A DNA stretch of 64,000 nucleotides from Mesobacillus jeotgali. GTDB taxonomy: Bacteria > Bacillota > Bacilli > Bacillales > Cytobacillaceae. The translations under genes and the position numbers were made by a program. Below the pieces are notes generated by a model. The model was given only the letters and a program-made list of their open reading frames with translations, was not told where the DNA came from and ran no database searches. Shown in pieces: positions 17,165 to 25,521 of the stretch (positions within the stretch are counted from its first letter, which is position 1; each line of letters begins with the position of its first letter). The stretch covers positions 1,916,001-1,980,000 of the forward strand of contig NZ_CP109811.1 in NCBI RefSeq assembly GCF_014856545.2, given 5' to 3'.

Positions 17165-17797
17165 GTGACGGATCAAGTATACTTAGTAAAGCCAAATATA
17201 AAGTTAGAAAAGGAATATTTAGAATTTTACGAAGAGTGGAAAGCAAGCGGGGAGAAATTGGCTCCATCTATCATTAGAAAGGCTCCATCTGATTTTGCAG
17301 GCATGGTCGATTTTTTCCTCAATAACGAAAAGGGGATTAATCTTCCTGAAGGCTGGGTGCACAACTCAACATACTGGCTTGTTAATGAGAATAATCGGGT
17401 GTTGGGTGCAGCAAATATCAGACATGAGTTAACAGAAAGGCTATATAATTCTGAAGGCCATATTGGCTGTGGTATCCGTCCAAGCGAGCGGCGAAAGGGC
17501 TTCGCGACGAAGATTTTGTCATTGTCCCTGGAGAAAATGCACGAGTTAGGAATTTCTAAGGTTCTTGTTACATGCAATGAAGACAATGTCGGATCAGAGC
17601 GTGCTATTTTAAAAAATGGCGGCAAAGAGGACGTCAGCTATACAGAGGAAAATGGGAATGTAGTGAAACGGTTCTGGATTGATTTAGAAAAGGATGGAGC
17701 CGAACAAGAATATTCTCTAGTAACTTCAGACAGGTTTGGCTTTAAAAGCAGAAAAGCTGTCAAAAGAAAGCCAAACTTCAGACAGGTTTGGTGTTAA
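17165..17797 (+). CDS. GNAT acetyltransferase with a repeat-encoded C-terminus
   Basis: 210 residues from a GTG start behind AGGGGCG. The acetyl-CoA motif is RPSERRKGFATKILSLSLEKM with the C-terminal NEDNVGSERAILKNGGK typical of the YkkB/YitI-like branch that acts on small amines or peptides. The normal end of the fold is near RFWIDLEK. The last 24 residues, from about base 17723, are read from the first one and a half units of the 52-bp array and have no counterpart I know in the family. Confidence 0.83.
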   Translation: MTDQVYLVKPNIKLEKEYLEFYEEWKASGEKLAPSIIRKAPSDFAGMVDFFLNNEKGINLPEGWVHNSTYWLVNENNRVLGAANIRHELTERLYNSEGHIGCGIRPSERRKGFATKILSLSLEKMHELGISKVLVTCNEDNVGSERAILKNGGKEDVSYTEENGNVVKRFWIDLEKDGAEQEYSLVTSDRFGFKSRKAVKRKPNFRQVWC

Positions 17798-17925
17798 ACG
17801 GGGAAAAGCTGTCAAAAGAAAGGGTAACTTCAGACAGGTTTGATCCCAAACAGAGAAAAGCTGTCAAAAGAAAGGGTAACTTCAGACAGGTTTGATCCCA
17901 AACAGAGAAAAGCTGTCATAAGCAG
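17722..17925. repeat. 52-bp tandem array, type with CAGACAGGTTTG and GAAAAGCTGTC
   Basis: AACTTCAGACAGG starts at 17722, 17774, 17826 and 17878, exactly 52 bp apart; the last unit fades out near 17925. Each unit has GACAG ... CTGTC arms and a smaller inner dyad (GTTTG/CAAAC in units 3 and 4). Units 3 and 4 are nearly identical, units 1 and 2 more worn. The array starts inside the GNAT reading frame and fills the space to the convergent PAP2 gene. Confidence 0.93.
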
Positions 17926-18018
17926 CCTAATTGTTGCCATGCAACCAGCCAATAGAAGCTTTTTATTTTATGACCCTACTGGCCGCATATTATTGCGACT
18001 TTATGCAGGACCAACCAA

Positions 18019-18540
18019 TTAACTGATTTCCGGTTTGTTTCCAAATTTACGGTATGAAATGAGTCTTGTCACAACACTTGCCAACGAACCGATTAATGCA
18101 CTGCCAACAATATCAGAAGGGTAATGGTGACCGACCCAAATCCGGGAAAAACCGGTTAGAGCAGACAACCAGGTCATCATTATCCCTAACCTGCGATGGA
18201 ACATCAACAGTGAAGTGGAAGCGGCAAAGGCAAGAACAGTGTGCTTGCTCGGGAAGGACGAATTCATTTTTGAAGGAATCAGAATACCAACTCGTCTCTT
18301 CTTGAATGGACGAGGCTTATAATAAAAGATTTTAATGAAAAATTGAATCACAAAACTGATAAAAATAGAACTCCCGGTTTCAAGGGCAATCCGTTTGTTG
18401 CGTCGGTTCTTAAAAAGGAGTAAGGCTGTTATTAGAATGTAGACATAACGGATACGATTAGACACGAATATCATTAACAAATCCACTGGCCTCAAACGGC
18501 CAGATAATCTGTTGATTAACTGGAAAAGATTAAGATCCAT
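18019..18540 (-). CDS. PAP2-family membrane phosphatase
   Basis: 173 residues from ATG 18540, which follows AGGAG with a seven-base spacer; an ATG 15 bases upstream lacks one. The three PAP2 motifs are present: KIFYYKPRP, SSFPSKHT and SRIWVGHHYPSD, between several hydrophobic helices. Such enzymes dephosphorylate undecaprenyl pyrophosphate or lipid phosphates on the outer face of the membrane. The motif 1 spacing (K..RP) is normal. Substrate not determined by sequence. Confidence 0.88.
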   Translation of the reverse strand: MDLNLFQLINRLSGRLRPVDLLMIFVSNRIRYVYILITALLLFKNRRNKRIALETGSSIFISFVIQFFIKIFYYKPRPFKKRRVGILIPSKMNSSFPSKHTVLAFAASTSLLMFHRRLGIMMTWLSALTGFSRIWVGHHYPSDIVGSALIGSLASVVTRLISYRKFGNKPEIS

Positions 18541-18619
18541 AAAGTTTCTCCTCATATTTTTAATCTTACTTTTCCCTGGCTGGTTCTAAAAATGTATTGA
18601 AAAAAGGAGAGGATAAAAA

Positions 18620-19084
18620 ATGGAAGCAAAGGTGGTAAATAAAGAAGCATTCAAAGCGATAGGAGTCAAATGGGTCGGCACTTTTGAACAGGCCGCCAAA
18701 GGAGAAATTAAAGTTTTTCACAAAAATTTTCTAAATAGCAAGAAACAGATAAATAATGCTGTTAATCCAGAAAATATTCTTGGTCTGTCTTATCACATCA
18801 CAGATAATGGCTTTACCTATTATCTGGCCCTAGAAGTTGAAGAGGGGACAACTACCCCTGAAGGAATGGAGTTCATCTCGGTTCCGGCCTGTACATTTGC
18901 CACAACTGAGTATAAGGGGGCAACTGTGCATGAAGCTTATACAGCCTTGTATACATGGATTAAACAGAATGGATATAATTTAAGCCAGAGTGATTTAGAG
19001 CATCTGGAAGAGTATCCAGGGAGTTTTGATCCTGTAATTGATGTACCTGAGCTAAAAATTAATATTCCGATTAAGGGGATTTAA
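18620..19084 (+). CDS. GyrI-like effector-binding domain protein
   Basis: 154 residues with the single-domain effector-binding fold of the AraC/GyrI group: EAKVVNKEAFKAIGVKWVGTF at the N-terminus, a middle VPACTFATTEYKG strand and the C-terminal YPGSFDPVIDVPELKINIPI typical of these proteins. It has no DNA-binding domain. Family members bind or hydrolyse small hydrophobic compounds. AAAGGAGAGG precedes the ATG. It is a lone gene divergent from the PAP2 gene. Confidence 0.8.
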   Translation: MEAKVVNKEAFKAIGVKWVGTFEQAAKGEIKVFHKNFLNSKKQINNAVNPENILGLSYHITDNGFTYYLALEVEEGTTTPEGMEFISVPACTFATTEYKGATVHEAYTALYTWIKQNGYNLSQSDLEHLEEYPGSFDPVIDVPELKINIPIKGI

Positions 19085-19146
19085 ACGAAGGTTATATTAG
19101 GGGATGAAGAGGATCCTATTAAAACTTTCCCAAGTTCATTTATATC

Positions 19147-19177
19147 AAAAAAAAACAAGCACTTTGGAAGCTGCTTG
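19147..19177 (-). terminator. terminator of the small membrane protein gene on the minus strand
   Basis: CAAGCA/TGCTTG stem with partial inner pairing (19156-19177) followed on the minus strand by nine T. It is placed about 50 bases after the stop at 19228. Confidence 0.75.
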
Positions 19178-19227
19178 ACCAATGGCGTTAGCAAACTTCT
19201 TTCTATCAGGCTGAGGTGTTGGTTTTT

Positions 19228-19542
19228 TCATTTGCCAATATCCTCCCCACCCTGGTTACTGCTTCCTATTCGAAATAATTCAAGTCCTCTTAGTAAGGCA
19301 TCACCCCCGAAACCAGCCATGATGGACATCAAAAAGACTCTTAGCAGTGAATCAGCTTCGGATGAGACCACTAGAAGTGCGGCGGCTAGGGATCCTGTGA
19401 GGATCTCTTCCAGGAACCCCAGGTAAATGAACTTTTTTGTCCTTCTTGGCATGATGATCTTGCCTCGTTTTCTAACATGAGCTGTCAGTCCAACAAATCC
19501 ACCGATGACCATTGCGAAAATAATGTTTTCTAACATGTTCAT
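19228..19542 (-). CDS. DUF4257-like small membrane protein
   Basis: About 104 residues. Three hydrophobic stretches (IIFAMVIGGFVGLTA, ILTGSLAAALLVVSS, VFLMSIMAGFGGDALLRGLELF) with a basic loop KRGKIIMPRRTKKF resemble the DUF4257 family of bacilli, whose function is unknown. GTG 19545, ATG 19542 and ATG 19536 are all in frame behind AGGAG; 19542 is chosen for spacing. The intergenic region upstream contains two dyads. Confidence 0.65.
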   Translation of the reverse strand: MNMLENIIFAMVIGGFVGLTAHVRKRGKIIMPRRTKKFIYLGFLEEILTGSLAAALLVVSSEADSLLRVFLMSIMAGFGGDALLRGLELFRIGSSNQGGEDIGK

Positions 19543-19577
19543 CACTCTCCTAAAGTCCAGATTTTTGTTGGGTCGAC

Positions 19578-19622
19578 CCTAGGTAACTCTAGGTGTAATA
19601 CTATTATACAAGTAGTAATAGT
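19578..19622. promoter_or_regulatory. two adjacent dyads upstream of the DUF4257-like gene
   Basis: CCTAG, six bases, CTAGG (19578-19593) and ACTATTA, nine bases, TAATAGT (19600-19622). On the minus strand the second contains TATAAT, a possible -10. They could be operators for the gene at 19228-19542 or for the NUDIX gene on the other side. No partner is known. Confidence 0.4.
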
Positions 19623-19803
19623 GGAAAAGCATGTGTAAATTTATCGAATTTTCAGTAAATTTAAATAGTAAAAACTATGTGTAACTTTTTGGTAAAATTT
19701 AATAATTGGGACCTTTAAAAAAAGTTACAGGCCTTTAGTCATAAAGATTGTTTTTAAATGGGTGTATTGGTAATGGAGAAGAGTAATTGGAGGGAGTTCA
19801 TTA

Positions 19804-20241
19804 ATGTTTGTTCTAAATGTTGAAGGCGCCGTGTACAGAGAAGGAAAGTGGCTAGTCATTGAACGGAGTACCAAAGAGGAACATGCAGGAGGACTGCTTT
19901 CACTTGTTGGGGGAACGGTTGAAAACGAAGGATTCTCAGTAGATTTGCTTGAGCGAACTTTGAAACGGGAGCTCTTTGAGGAAGTTGGGATCACAATAAA
20001 GGACGATGTTAAATATGTACGCAATACATCTTTTATTCTCCCGGATGGACGGGAAGTACTCGATCTTGTATTCTATTGTGAAATTGCCGCTGGTGAACCA
20101 TACCCAAAAAGCAAGGATGAAGTGGAAGCAGTTTATTGGATGACAGCAGCAGAAATTTTTGCTCACCCCAAGGCTCCTATCTGGCTAAAGGAAAGCATTG
20201 AAGAGGGAGAAGTTCAAAATAGTAAAATTGAAATCAAATGA
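19804..20241 (+). CDS. NUDIX hydrolase
   Basis: 145 residues. The NUDIX helix is GGTVENEG...LERTLKRELFEEVGI, with the catalytic REL-EE part intact but extra residues between the glycine pair and the helix, so it is a divergent member. The N-terminus (FVLNVEGAVYREGKWLVIERS) is a normal first strand. NUDIX enzymes hydrolyse nucleoside diphosphates linked to another group; the substrate is not predictable here. GGAGGGAG lies nine bases before the ATG. Confidence 0.85.
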   Translation: MFVLNVEGAVYREGKWLVIERSTKEEHAGGLLSLVGGTVENEGFSVDLLERTLKRELFEEVGITIKDDVKYVRNTSFILPDGREVLDLVFYCEIAAGEPYPKSKDEVEAVYWMTAAEIFAHPKAPIWLKESIEEGEVQNSKIEIK

Positions 20242-20348
20242 TGATGCCGCCTTTTCCAGGTGGTTTTATTTTTGCCTGAAAAAGGGATATGTGTAAGTTT
20301 AGCGAATAAGTAAATGTATTTTTTAACTTTGAAAAGTGGGGTTGCAAG

Positions 20349-20960
20349 ATGAACGCTGAAGAAGAGTTATTGAGACAGGTTAATTCGGTACTACACACAA
20401 ATAAACGATGTATTTTAGGTATAGATGGTCTTAGCAGGGCAGGAAAAACCACTTTAGTGAAGAGAATCGCTTCAATGCTTACGGAAAAAGAAATCGAAAC
20501 TACCGTCATTCACTTGGACGACCATATTGTAGAGCGGTCGAAGAGGTACAATACCGGCCAGGAGGAGTGGCAGGAGTATTATAGCTTACAGTGGGATGTA
20601 GATTCGCTAGTGAAATCCTTATTTGACAACTTGATACACTCAGATGAAATTGAACTCTCATATTATGATAATGAGACGGACCAACATGTTAATAGAACAC
20701 TGAATCTGGCTTTTAAAAAAGTGATAATTGTTGAAGGGATTTTCCTCCAGAGAGAGGAATGGAGACCATATATTGACTATACCGTTTTTATAGACTGTCC
20801 AAGAGATGTAAGGTTTGCTAGGGAAAACAGTCAAACTCAATTGAACATTGAAAAATTCAGAAACAGATACTGGAAAGCAGAGGACTACTACATGGAAAAA
20901 CTTCGTCCCGTAGAAAAAGCTGACCTAGTTGTCCCTTATACTCAATTAATGAACGATTAA
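20349..20960 (+). CDS. P-loop kinase, uridine kinase-like
   Basis: 203 residues. Walker A is GIDGLSRAGKTTL near residue 25, and LDDHIVERSKRYNTGQEEWQEYYSLQWD with VIIVEGIFLQREEW follows the uridine/phosphoribulokinase-like pattern (conserved D of the first LDD and the R/E-rich lid). Members phosphorylate nucleosides or small metabolites. Similar uncharacterised kinases are common near NUDIX and acetyltransferase genes in bacilli. It is not the housekeeping udk, which is better conserved. Confidence 0.8.
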   Translation: MNAEEELLRQVNSVLHTNKRCILGIDGLSRAGKTTLVKRIASMLTEKEIETTVIHLDDHIVERSKRYNTGQEEWQEYYSLQWDVDSLVKSLFDNLIHSDEIELSYYDNETDQHVNRTLNLAFKKVIIVEGIFLQREEWRPYIDYTVFIDCPRDVRFARENSQTQLNIEKFRNRYWKAEDYYMEKLRPVEKADLVVPYTQLMND

Positions 20961-21050
20961 CTAAGAACTGCAGGTGAAGGGGATTGAATTGGAAAAAGCT
21001 ATTAAGCTTTGGGAAAAGTACGGAAAAAATGTACTTATGGTGGGACTGAT

Positions 21051-21386
21051 ATGCTAGAAAAAGTGCTGCGGCACAGATTGTTATTGGTATCTATTCTTAT
21101 TGGCTGGATAGAGGTGACAATTACTCCTTTCTTTGATTCAGTCACTGTAACCCCTGATTATGATTTGACAAAGCATAGACTTGGGCTGCCTCTGCCGATT
21201 ATTGAACAGAACACCTGGTTGACACCATTGGAGGATGCGTTTCCATTTGAATTGGGATTAGTGAGTCCACTGGAGAATCCTACGCAGATCTTAATAGGGA
21301 ATTATTTATTCCTTGTAGTGGCAGCTGCGTGTGCTGTTTATGTGATTCTTTTAAGTATTGTGTCTTTATATAGAAGGGCTCGGTGA
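21051..21386 (+). CDS. small two-helix membrane protein of unknown function
   Basis: About 111 residues from ATG 21051. One hydrophobic helix lies near the N-terminus (LLLVSILIGWIEVTIT) and one at the C-terminus (YLFLVVAAACAVYVILLSIVSLY), with a Pro/Leu-rich segment between them that would be outside the membrane. I do not recognise the family. A 21-codon frame from TTG 20989, behind GAAGGGG, overlaps this start (ATGCTAG), which suggests translational coupling or an older longer gene. Confidence 0.55.
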   Translation: MLEKVLRHRLLLVSILIGWIEVTITPFFDSVTVTPDYDLTKHRLGLPLPIIEQNTWLTPLEDAFPFELGLVSPLENPTQILIGNYLFLVVAAACAVYVILLSIVSLYRRAR

Positions 21387-21392
21387 TGTTTA

Positions 21393-22412
21393 ATGACAAA
21401 TGATCTCTCTAATAAATTCAGAAGATTTGCGATCTATGAATGCAGGGAATCAAGTCCGTTATATGAGTTTCTTTCTTTAAAGATTGCTGAAGACGGTGAG
21501 ATGCTTGAACTTTCATCTTCGGCAAAGAAGGGGCAGCCTGTGCCCAATTTGTTCTTTGGAGCGGTCCACTATTTAATATTGAAAGGATATAATCATAGGC
21601 TCTCGGATTTTTATCACAGTATAATAAATCATCCAGGAAAGGCAGAAGATGCATACCCTGCTTTCGTGGACTTTTGCCAAAAATATTCTAATGAGATTAT
21701 TGGTTTGTTAAAAAATAAAATCGTCCAGACCAACGAAGTCAGACGATGTTCGTATCTTTACCCAGTATTCAGTCATATATATCAAATGACTAAAAAACCA
21801 TTGGCATTAATTGAAATCGGAACCAGTGCAGGTTTGCAACTATGCGTGGATCAATACAGTTATTCTTATGGAACTGGAGAGTTATATGGGAATCCGAATT
21901 CTGAAGTTCATCTGTCCTCTGTAATCAAAGGGAGAAACCCGCTGCTGCAACAAATGAATAAGCCCGAAGTGGCAACAAGGACCGGAATCGACCTGCATAT
22001 AAATGATGTTGGAAAAATAGAGGATTATTTATGGCTAAAGGCATTGATTTGGCCTGAACACGGTGAAAGACGGGAGTTATTTGAAAAGGCGGCAAGCTTT
22101 GTAAGCAATCAAACTTTAAGGTTAATAGAGGGGGATGGTGTCGAAATAATCAGATCCCTATCAACCGAAATTCCGGAAGAACAAGTGATGTGTATATTTC
22201 ATACTCATGTTGCCAATCAAATGCCCATCGAGACAAAGGTGAAGCTTCTGGAGCAAATAAAAGAAATTGGACAACGAAGGGCAATTTTTCATATATACAA
22301 TAATATTTACGATGAAAAGCTCCACCTGGATTTTTATCTCGATGGAGAAGAAAGCTTGAACACAATCGGGGAAACCGATGGCCATGGCCGTTGGTTTAAA
22401 TTGAGTTACTAG
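21393..22412 (+). CDS. DUF2332 family protein
   Basis: 339 residues, whole-length match in character to DUF2332: the N-terminal FRRFAIYECRESSPLYEFLSLKIAEDGEML, the central ALIEIGTSAGLQLCVDQYSYSYG, which resembles a methyltransferase-like glycine loop, and the C-terminal IFHTHVANQMP. The reaction is unknown. It starts six bases after the membrane protein stop and is probably in one operon with it. Confidence 0.8.
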   Translation: MTNDLSNKFRRFAIYECRESSPLYEFLSLKIAEDGEMLELSSSAKKGQPVPNLFFGAVHYLILKGYNHRLSDFYHSIINHPGKAEDAYPAFVDFCQKYSNEIIGLLKNKIVQTNEVRRCSYLYPVFSHIYQMTKKPLALIEIGTSAGLQLCVDQYSYSYGTGELYGNPNSEVHLSSVIKGRNPLLQQMNKPEVATRTGIDLHINDVGKIEDYLWLKALIWPEHGERRELFEKAASFVSNQTLRLIEGDGVEIIRSLSTEIPEEQVMCIFHTHVANQMPIETKVKLLEQIKEIGQRRAIFHIYNNIYDEKLHLDFYLDGEESLNTIGETDGHGRWFKLSY

Positions 22413-22444
22413 AATGTTGGAATTTTTCTGTTAGGGTGAATTAT

Positions 22445-23038
22445 ATGGATAAAGGATCTTTAATTATTGCTAGCATAGGTATGGCTATATCCATTTTATA
22501 CTCAATTTATCAACTTTTTATTAGTAAAACATCAGGCGGATTGGAGAAAGAAGTAGAAGAGAAGATGAAAGCCCGCCCAGTCGCCAATGTTATACGTTAT
22601 TTGATCTTCATTGCTGTAAACTCTTTCCTTGCAAATATGTTTTTTGACATAGGCTGGCTGTTATGGATTAGTTTTTTTTCGGCATTTGCTTTATGGATTT
22701 TGCTGATTGAGCATCAGTTTAACTTTTCATACCTAATCAGTATCATTATGATTCTTTTGATTTTTTTAGGAGCTGGTGTACCGACCCATCAACAATCGTT
22801 TATAAACCATATCACTGATAGTACTGAGTACGAATGTTTAAGAATTGAGTGTGTGAAAGTTTCTGATGTCGTTGTGGATGATGAACTGAAGACTGAGGTA
22901 AAAGTTTTATCAATTCAGGGTTATTCATTTGATTGGTATATGTTATTTGCCAGAGGAGAACTGATTTTGAAAGATGAAGACGGCAATGTAAATGAATTCA
23001 GCGGAATCAACATCGGTGGCCTATGGCTGCTGAACTAA
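22445..23038 (+). CDS. membrane protein of unknown function
   Basis: About 197 residues from ATG 22445 (a GTG at 22436 is also possible). One N-terminal helix, then a basic loop (EEKMKARPVANVIRY), three further hydrophobic stretches to about residue 115, and a C-terminal 80-residue soluble domain with short beta-type segments (YECLRIECVKVSDVVVDDELK, VLSIQGYSFDWYML). I do not recognise it. Its 3' end overlaps possible upstream starts of the next gene. Confidence 0.6.
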   Translation: MDKGSLIIASIGMAISILYSIYQLFISKTSGGLEKEVEEKMKARPVANVIRYLIFIAVNSFLANMFFDIGWLLWISFFSAFALWILLIEHQFNFSYLISIIMILLIFLGAGVPTHQQSFINHITDSTEYECLRIECVKVSDVVVDDELKTEVKVLSIQGYSFDWYMLFARGELILKDEDGNVNEFSGINIGGLWLLN

Positions 23039-23061
23039 TAACTATGATCAGGAGTGGGGAT

Positions 23062-23496
23062 ATGATTAGCGATGATAAGAGATTGCTAGCTGAAAGATGG
23101 TTCGGAGAATATTTTACACAGGGGAATCTTGGTGTGATTGAGGAACTGACCACTGAGGATTTTGTTTACTATTCGCGAAACGGTGAAAACTCACGGGAAT
23201 CAATGGTTGATTTCATGAAATGGTATCAATCCGTTTTTCATGATGATGAATGGGTGCTGGAGGATTTGATTGAACAGGGCAATAAGCTGGTAGTGCGTTA
23301 CACCGGCTGGATGACCTATAAAGGTGGCTGGTTTGATATTCCGTCAGAAAACCAACGGGTAAAAGAGACTGGTATCATGATCTTCATATTTAATGGCAGC
23401 AAGGTAAAAGAAATGTGGTGTGAGAATAGCGATGCGGGTATTTTATATGATTTAGGGGCATTGGAAAAAAACTCACGAAGTATTTTAGGAGGGTGA
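23062..23496 (+). CDS. SnoaL-like (ester cyclase/NTF2-fold) protein
   Basis: 144 residues from ATG 23062 behind AGGAG (23050-23054); an earlier in-frame ATG at 23023 falls inside the previous gene. The pattern AERWFGEYFTQGNLGVIEELTTEDFVYYSRNG and MVDFMKWYQSVFHDDEWVLEDLIEQGNKLVVRYTGWMT is typical of SnoaL-type NTF2-like folds, which bind small molecules in a cone-shaped pocket. The precise role is unknown. Confidence 0.78.
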   Translation: MISDDKRLLAERWFGEYFTQGNLGVIEELTTEDFVYYSRNGENSRESMVDFMKWYQSVFHDDEWVLEDLIEQGNKLVVRYTGWMTYKGGWFDIPSENQRVKETGIMIFIFNGSKVKEMWCENSDAGILYDLGALEKNSRSILGG

Positions 23497-23499
23497 GGA

Positions 23500-23727
23500 A
23501 TGGCTGGAACAGTATTTTGGTTTCTGGTTGCAGGATTTGTCGTTCTGTTTATTTGGGGCTTGATGAGTAAATCTAGAAAGCTTCTTATTATAAGTGGATT
23601 GGCAATTACCCTGCCATCCCTATATTTTCTGGGCGCGGAGAATGGATTCAGGCTGTTAGCACTAGTTCCGTTGCTTCCCTTCGGATTTAGTTGTTTTTTT
23701 GCAAAACAAAAGAAGAACAGCAGATAG
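23500..23727 (+). CDS. 75-residue two-helix membrane protein
   Basis: Two hydrophobic segments (VFWFLVAGFVVLFIWGL, and ISGLAITLPSLYFLGA plus LLALVPLLPFGFSCFF) and a short basic tail KQKKNSR. AGGAGGGTGAGG precedes the ATG, three bases after the SnoaL-like stop, so it is translationally linked to it. Function unknown. Confidence 0.65.
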   Translation: MAGTVFWFLVAGFVVLFIWGLMSKSRKLLIISGLAITLPSLYFLGAENGFRLLALVPLLPFGFSCFFAKQKKNSR

Positions 23728-23778
23728 ATGGAGAGCAGAATTTCACCTGCAGAAAACATTTACTGTGCGGAGGAAAAT

Positions 23779-24240
23779 ATGAAAATTCGATTAGCCAATA
23801 AAAGGGACATTGAGCAGTTAATAAAGATGAGATGGGACTTTACGCTCGAAGACTACCCAGAAATGGGGGAAGGTGTGAAGTTTAGCTCGTTTGAAAATGA
23901 ATGCAGAAGGTTTCTTGGAACCGCGATAGACAGCAGCAAGTGGTTTGTTTGGGTAGCTGAGAAAAATGGGCAAATCATTTCCCATATTTATGTTGAGTTG
24001 ATCCAAAAGGTTCCGCGCCCAGGCAGGGTCACACATCCGTTTGCCTATATGACAAATGTATATACTGTTCCTGAATATAGGGGAAAAGGAACTGGCAGCA
24101 AGCTGCTATCACGTGTTAATGAATGGGCCGAGGAAAAGAAGCTTGAATTCATCATTGTTTGGCCCAGCGAAACTAGCAACGAGTTTTATGGCAGAAACGG
24201 CTACACACATTGTGCAGAACCAATGGAACGGCATTTTTAA
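23779..24240 (+). CDS. GNAT acetyltransferase
   Basis: 153 residues. ATG 23779 follows GGAGGAAAAT; the frame is open upstream to 23728 but the fold starts at MKIRLANKRDIEQLIKMRW. The acetyl-CoA motif is VPEYRGKGTGSKLLSRVNEWA, followed by the C-terminal FYGRNGYTHCAEPME. Substrate unknown. It forms the last gene of the 22.4-24.2 kb group. Confidence 0.85.
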   Translation: MKIRLANKRDIEQLIKMRWDFTLEDYPEMGEGVKFSSFENECRRFLGTAIDSSKWFVWVAEKNGQIISHIYVELIQKVPRPGRVTHPFAYMTNVYTVPEYRGKGTGSKLLSRVNEWAEEKKLEFIIVWPSETSNEFYGRNGYTHCAEPMERHF

Positions 24241-24290
24241 AACGATTGTTCTTAAGAATAACATTTATTTACAATAATATTCAGATAATT

Positions 24291-24316
24291 TGAAACCTTC
24301 TATCCTGATAAACGTA
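24291..24316 (+). promoter_or_regulatory. ECF sigma promoter, TGAAAC-N16-CGTA
   Basis: TGAAAC at 24291-24296, exactly 16 bases, CGTA at 24313-24316, then TTA. This is the consensus of sigma-W, sigma-M and sigma-X promoters in B. subtilis. It stands 35 bp before the ATG of the membrane protein gene at 24351 and would drive the four-gene operon to 26716. Confidence 0.75.
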
Positions 24317-24350
24317 TTACCGTATATATTGGGAAATGGAGGAAATGATT

Positions 24351-24950
24351 ATGCCTCGCTTAAGTTTTAATACAGAGAATACAACGAATATAATCCTCGT
24401 TACAGCAATTATTTTACTCATCAGCAGTTTGTTCATGCCACTCGTTTTTGTTTATTTTATACAGGATTATCTTTACCTGTCAGCCGATAAATGGTTTTAT
24501 GATACTCCGCCATCGGCTTATATACTTTTCATGATTGGTATGCTATGGATCTCGGTAACCTTATTCCTGTATTTATTTCTTGATTGGAAGTTTGATTGGA
24601 AAGGCGTAAAGTGGATTTCACTTCTCCTCATGTTAGGCTGCATTCCATTTTTTATGTTCGGCGTGTCGAACTATTATTACCTTGATGACAAGGGAATGCA
24701 CTTTAATGAACATACAACGTTCAATACAATCAATTCTTATTATTGGGAGGATATGAAGGAAGCGAAAGAGATCTTCGTGAAGAACAATGGAGTAACAGTA
24801 GTAGACCATTTAAATTTGATTACAAAATCTGGAGAAGTGATTGAACTGCCTTATAACAGCAAGGTTCAGAACAACAGATACAAAATCATGGAGAAACTGC
24901 AAGAAAACAATATCACCCTAACCAATAATATGGGAGATTTATATGAATGA
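24351..24950 (+). CDS. three-helix membrane protein, first gene of an ECF-controlled operon
   Basis: 199 residues from ATG 24351 behind GGAGGA (24338-24343). Hydrophobic segments lie at about 14-40, 58-78 and 88-104, and the last 95 residues are soluble with alternating strand-like segments (EIFVKNNGVTVVDHLNLITKSGEVIELPY), similar in feel to a PH-like domain. I cannot name the family. An ECF promoter 35 bp upstream suggests response to envelope stress. It overlaps the next gene by eight bases. Confidence 0.65.
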   Translation: MPRLSFNTENTTNIILVTAIILLISSLFMPLVFVYFIQDYLYLSADKWFYDTPPSAYILFMIGMLWISVTLFLYLFLDWKFDWKGVKWISLLLMLGCIPFFMFGVSNYYYLDDKGMHFNEHTTFNTINSYYWEDMKEAKEIFVKNNGVTVVDHLNLITKSGEVIELPYNSKVQNNRYKIMEKLQENNITLTNNMGDLYE

Positions 24951-25500
24951 TTTCAACTTAAAAAGAAAATACGGTGACCGAGCAGACTGGCTTCGTGTGG
25001 TTCAGAGAGAATTCATTCAGCAGTATTTTAATGAAGAACGCTTTAAGGGCTACGTTACCTTATTAAAGGTCATCAAAGTGACCGATCCATTAGAGCTGGA
25101 ATATGGGGATCAAAAGATTTGCATTGTAGATGAAGGTTATACCTGGCTGCAGCATTTCCCAGAGGGTTCACGCCATTCCGTGACAACCATGTATAATGCT
25201 GCAGGAGAGATTGTCCAATGGTATATCGATATATGTTATCGCATTGGCATTGAAAATAGCCGTCCATGGATGGATGATCTTTTTTTGGATATCATTATCC
25301 TTCCCTCCGGAGAAGTGTTTCACAAAGATGCTGATGAATTAGAATGGGCCTTATCCTCCGGTGCTATAGATGACGAACTATATAAAATTGCAACCTCTGA
25401 GGCTGTCTCAATAAAAAAACAAATCGAAGCAAATAAATTTGAATTGCTTCATTTATCTAAGGTGCATAAAGAATTTTTGGAACGGAAGATGGGCAGTTAA
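24943..25500 (+). CDS. DUF402 family protein
   Basis: 185 residues. The DUF402 core is seen in DEGYTWLQHFPEGSRHSVTTMYNAAGEIVQWYIDICYRIGIE followed by PWMDDLFLDIIILPSGEVFHKDADELEWAL. The family includes nucleoside tri- and diphosphatases with acidic metal-binding residues (D in WYIDI, DD in WMDDLFLD, D in KDADEL), all present here. Translationally coupled to the membrane protein by an eight-base overlap. Confidence 0.8.
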   Translation: MNDFNLKRKYGDRADWLRVVQREFIQQYFNEERFKGYVTLLKVIKVTDPLELEYGDQKICIVDEGYTWLQHFPEGSRHSVTTMYNAAGEIVQWYIDICYRIGIENSRPWMDDLFLDIIILPSGEVFHKDADELEWALSSGAIDDELYKIATSEAVSIKKQIEANKFELLHLSKVHKEFLERKMGS

Positions 25501-25521
25501 TGAAATGGTGAGGAGCGATTT

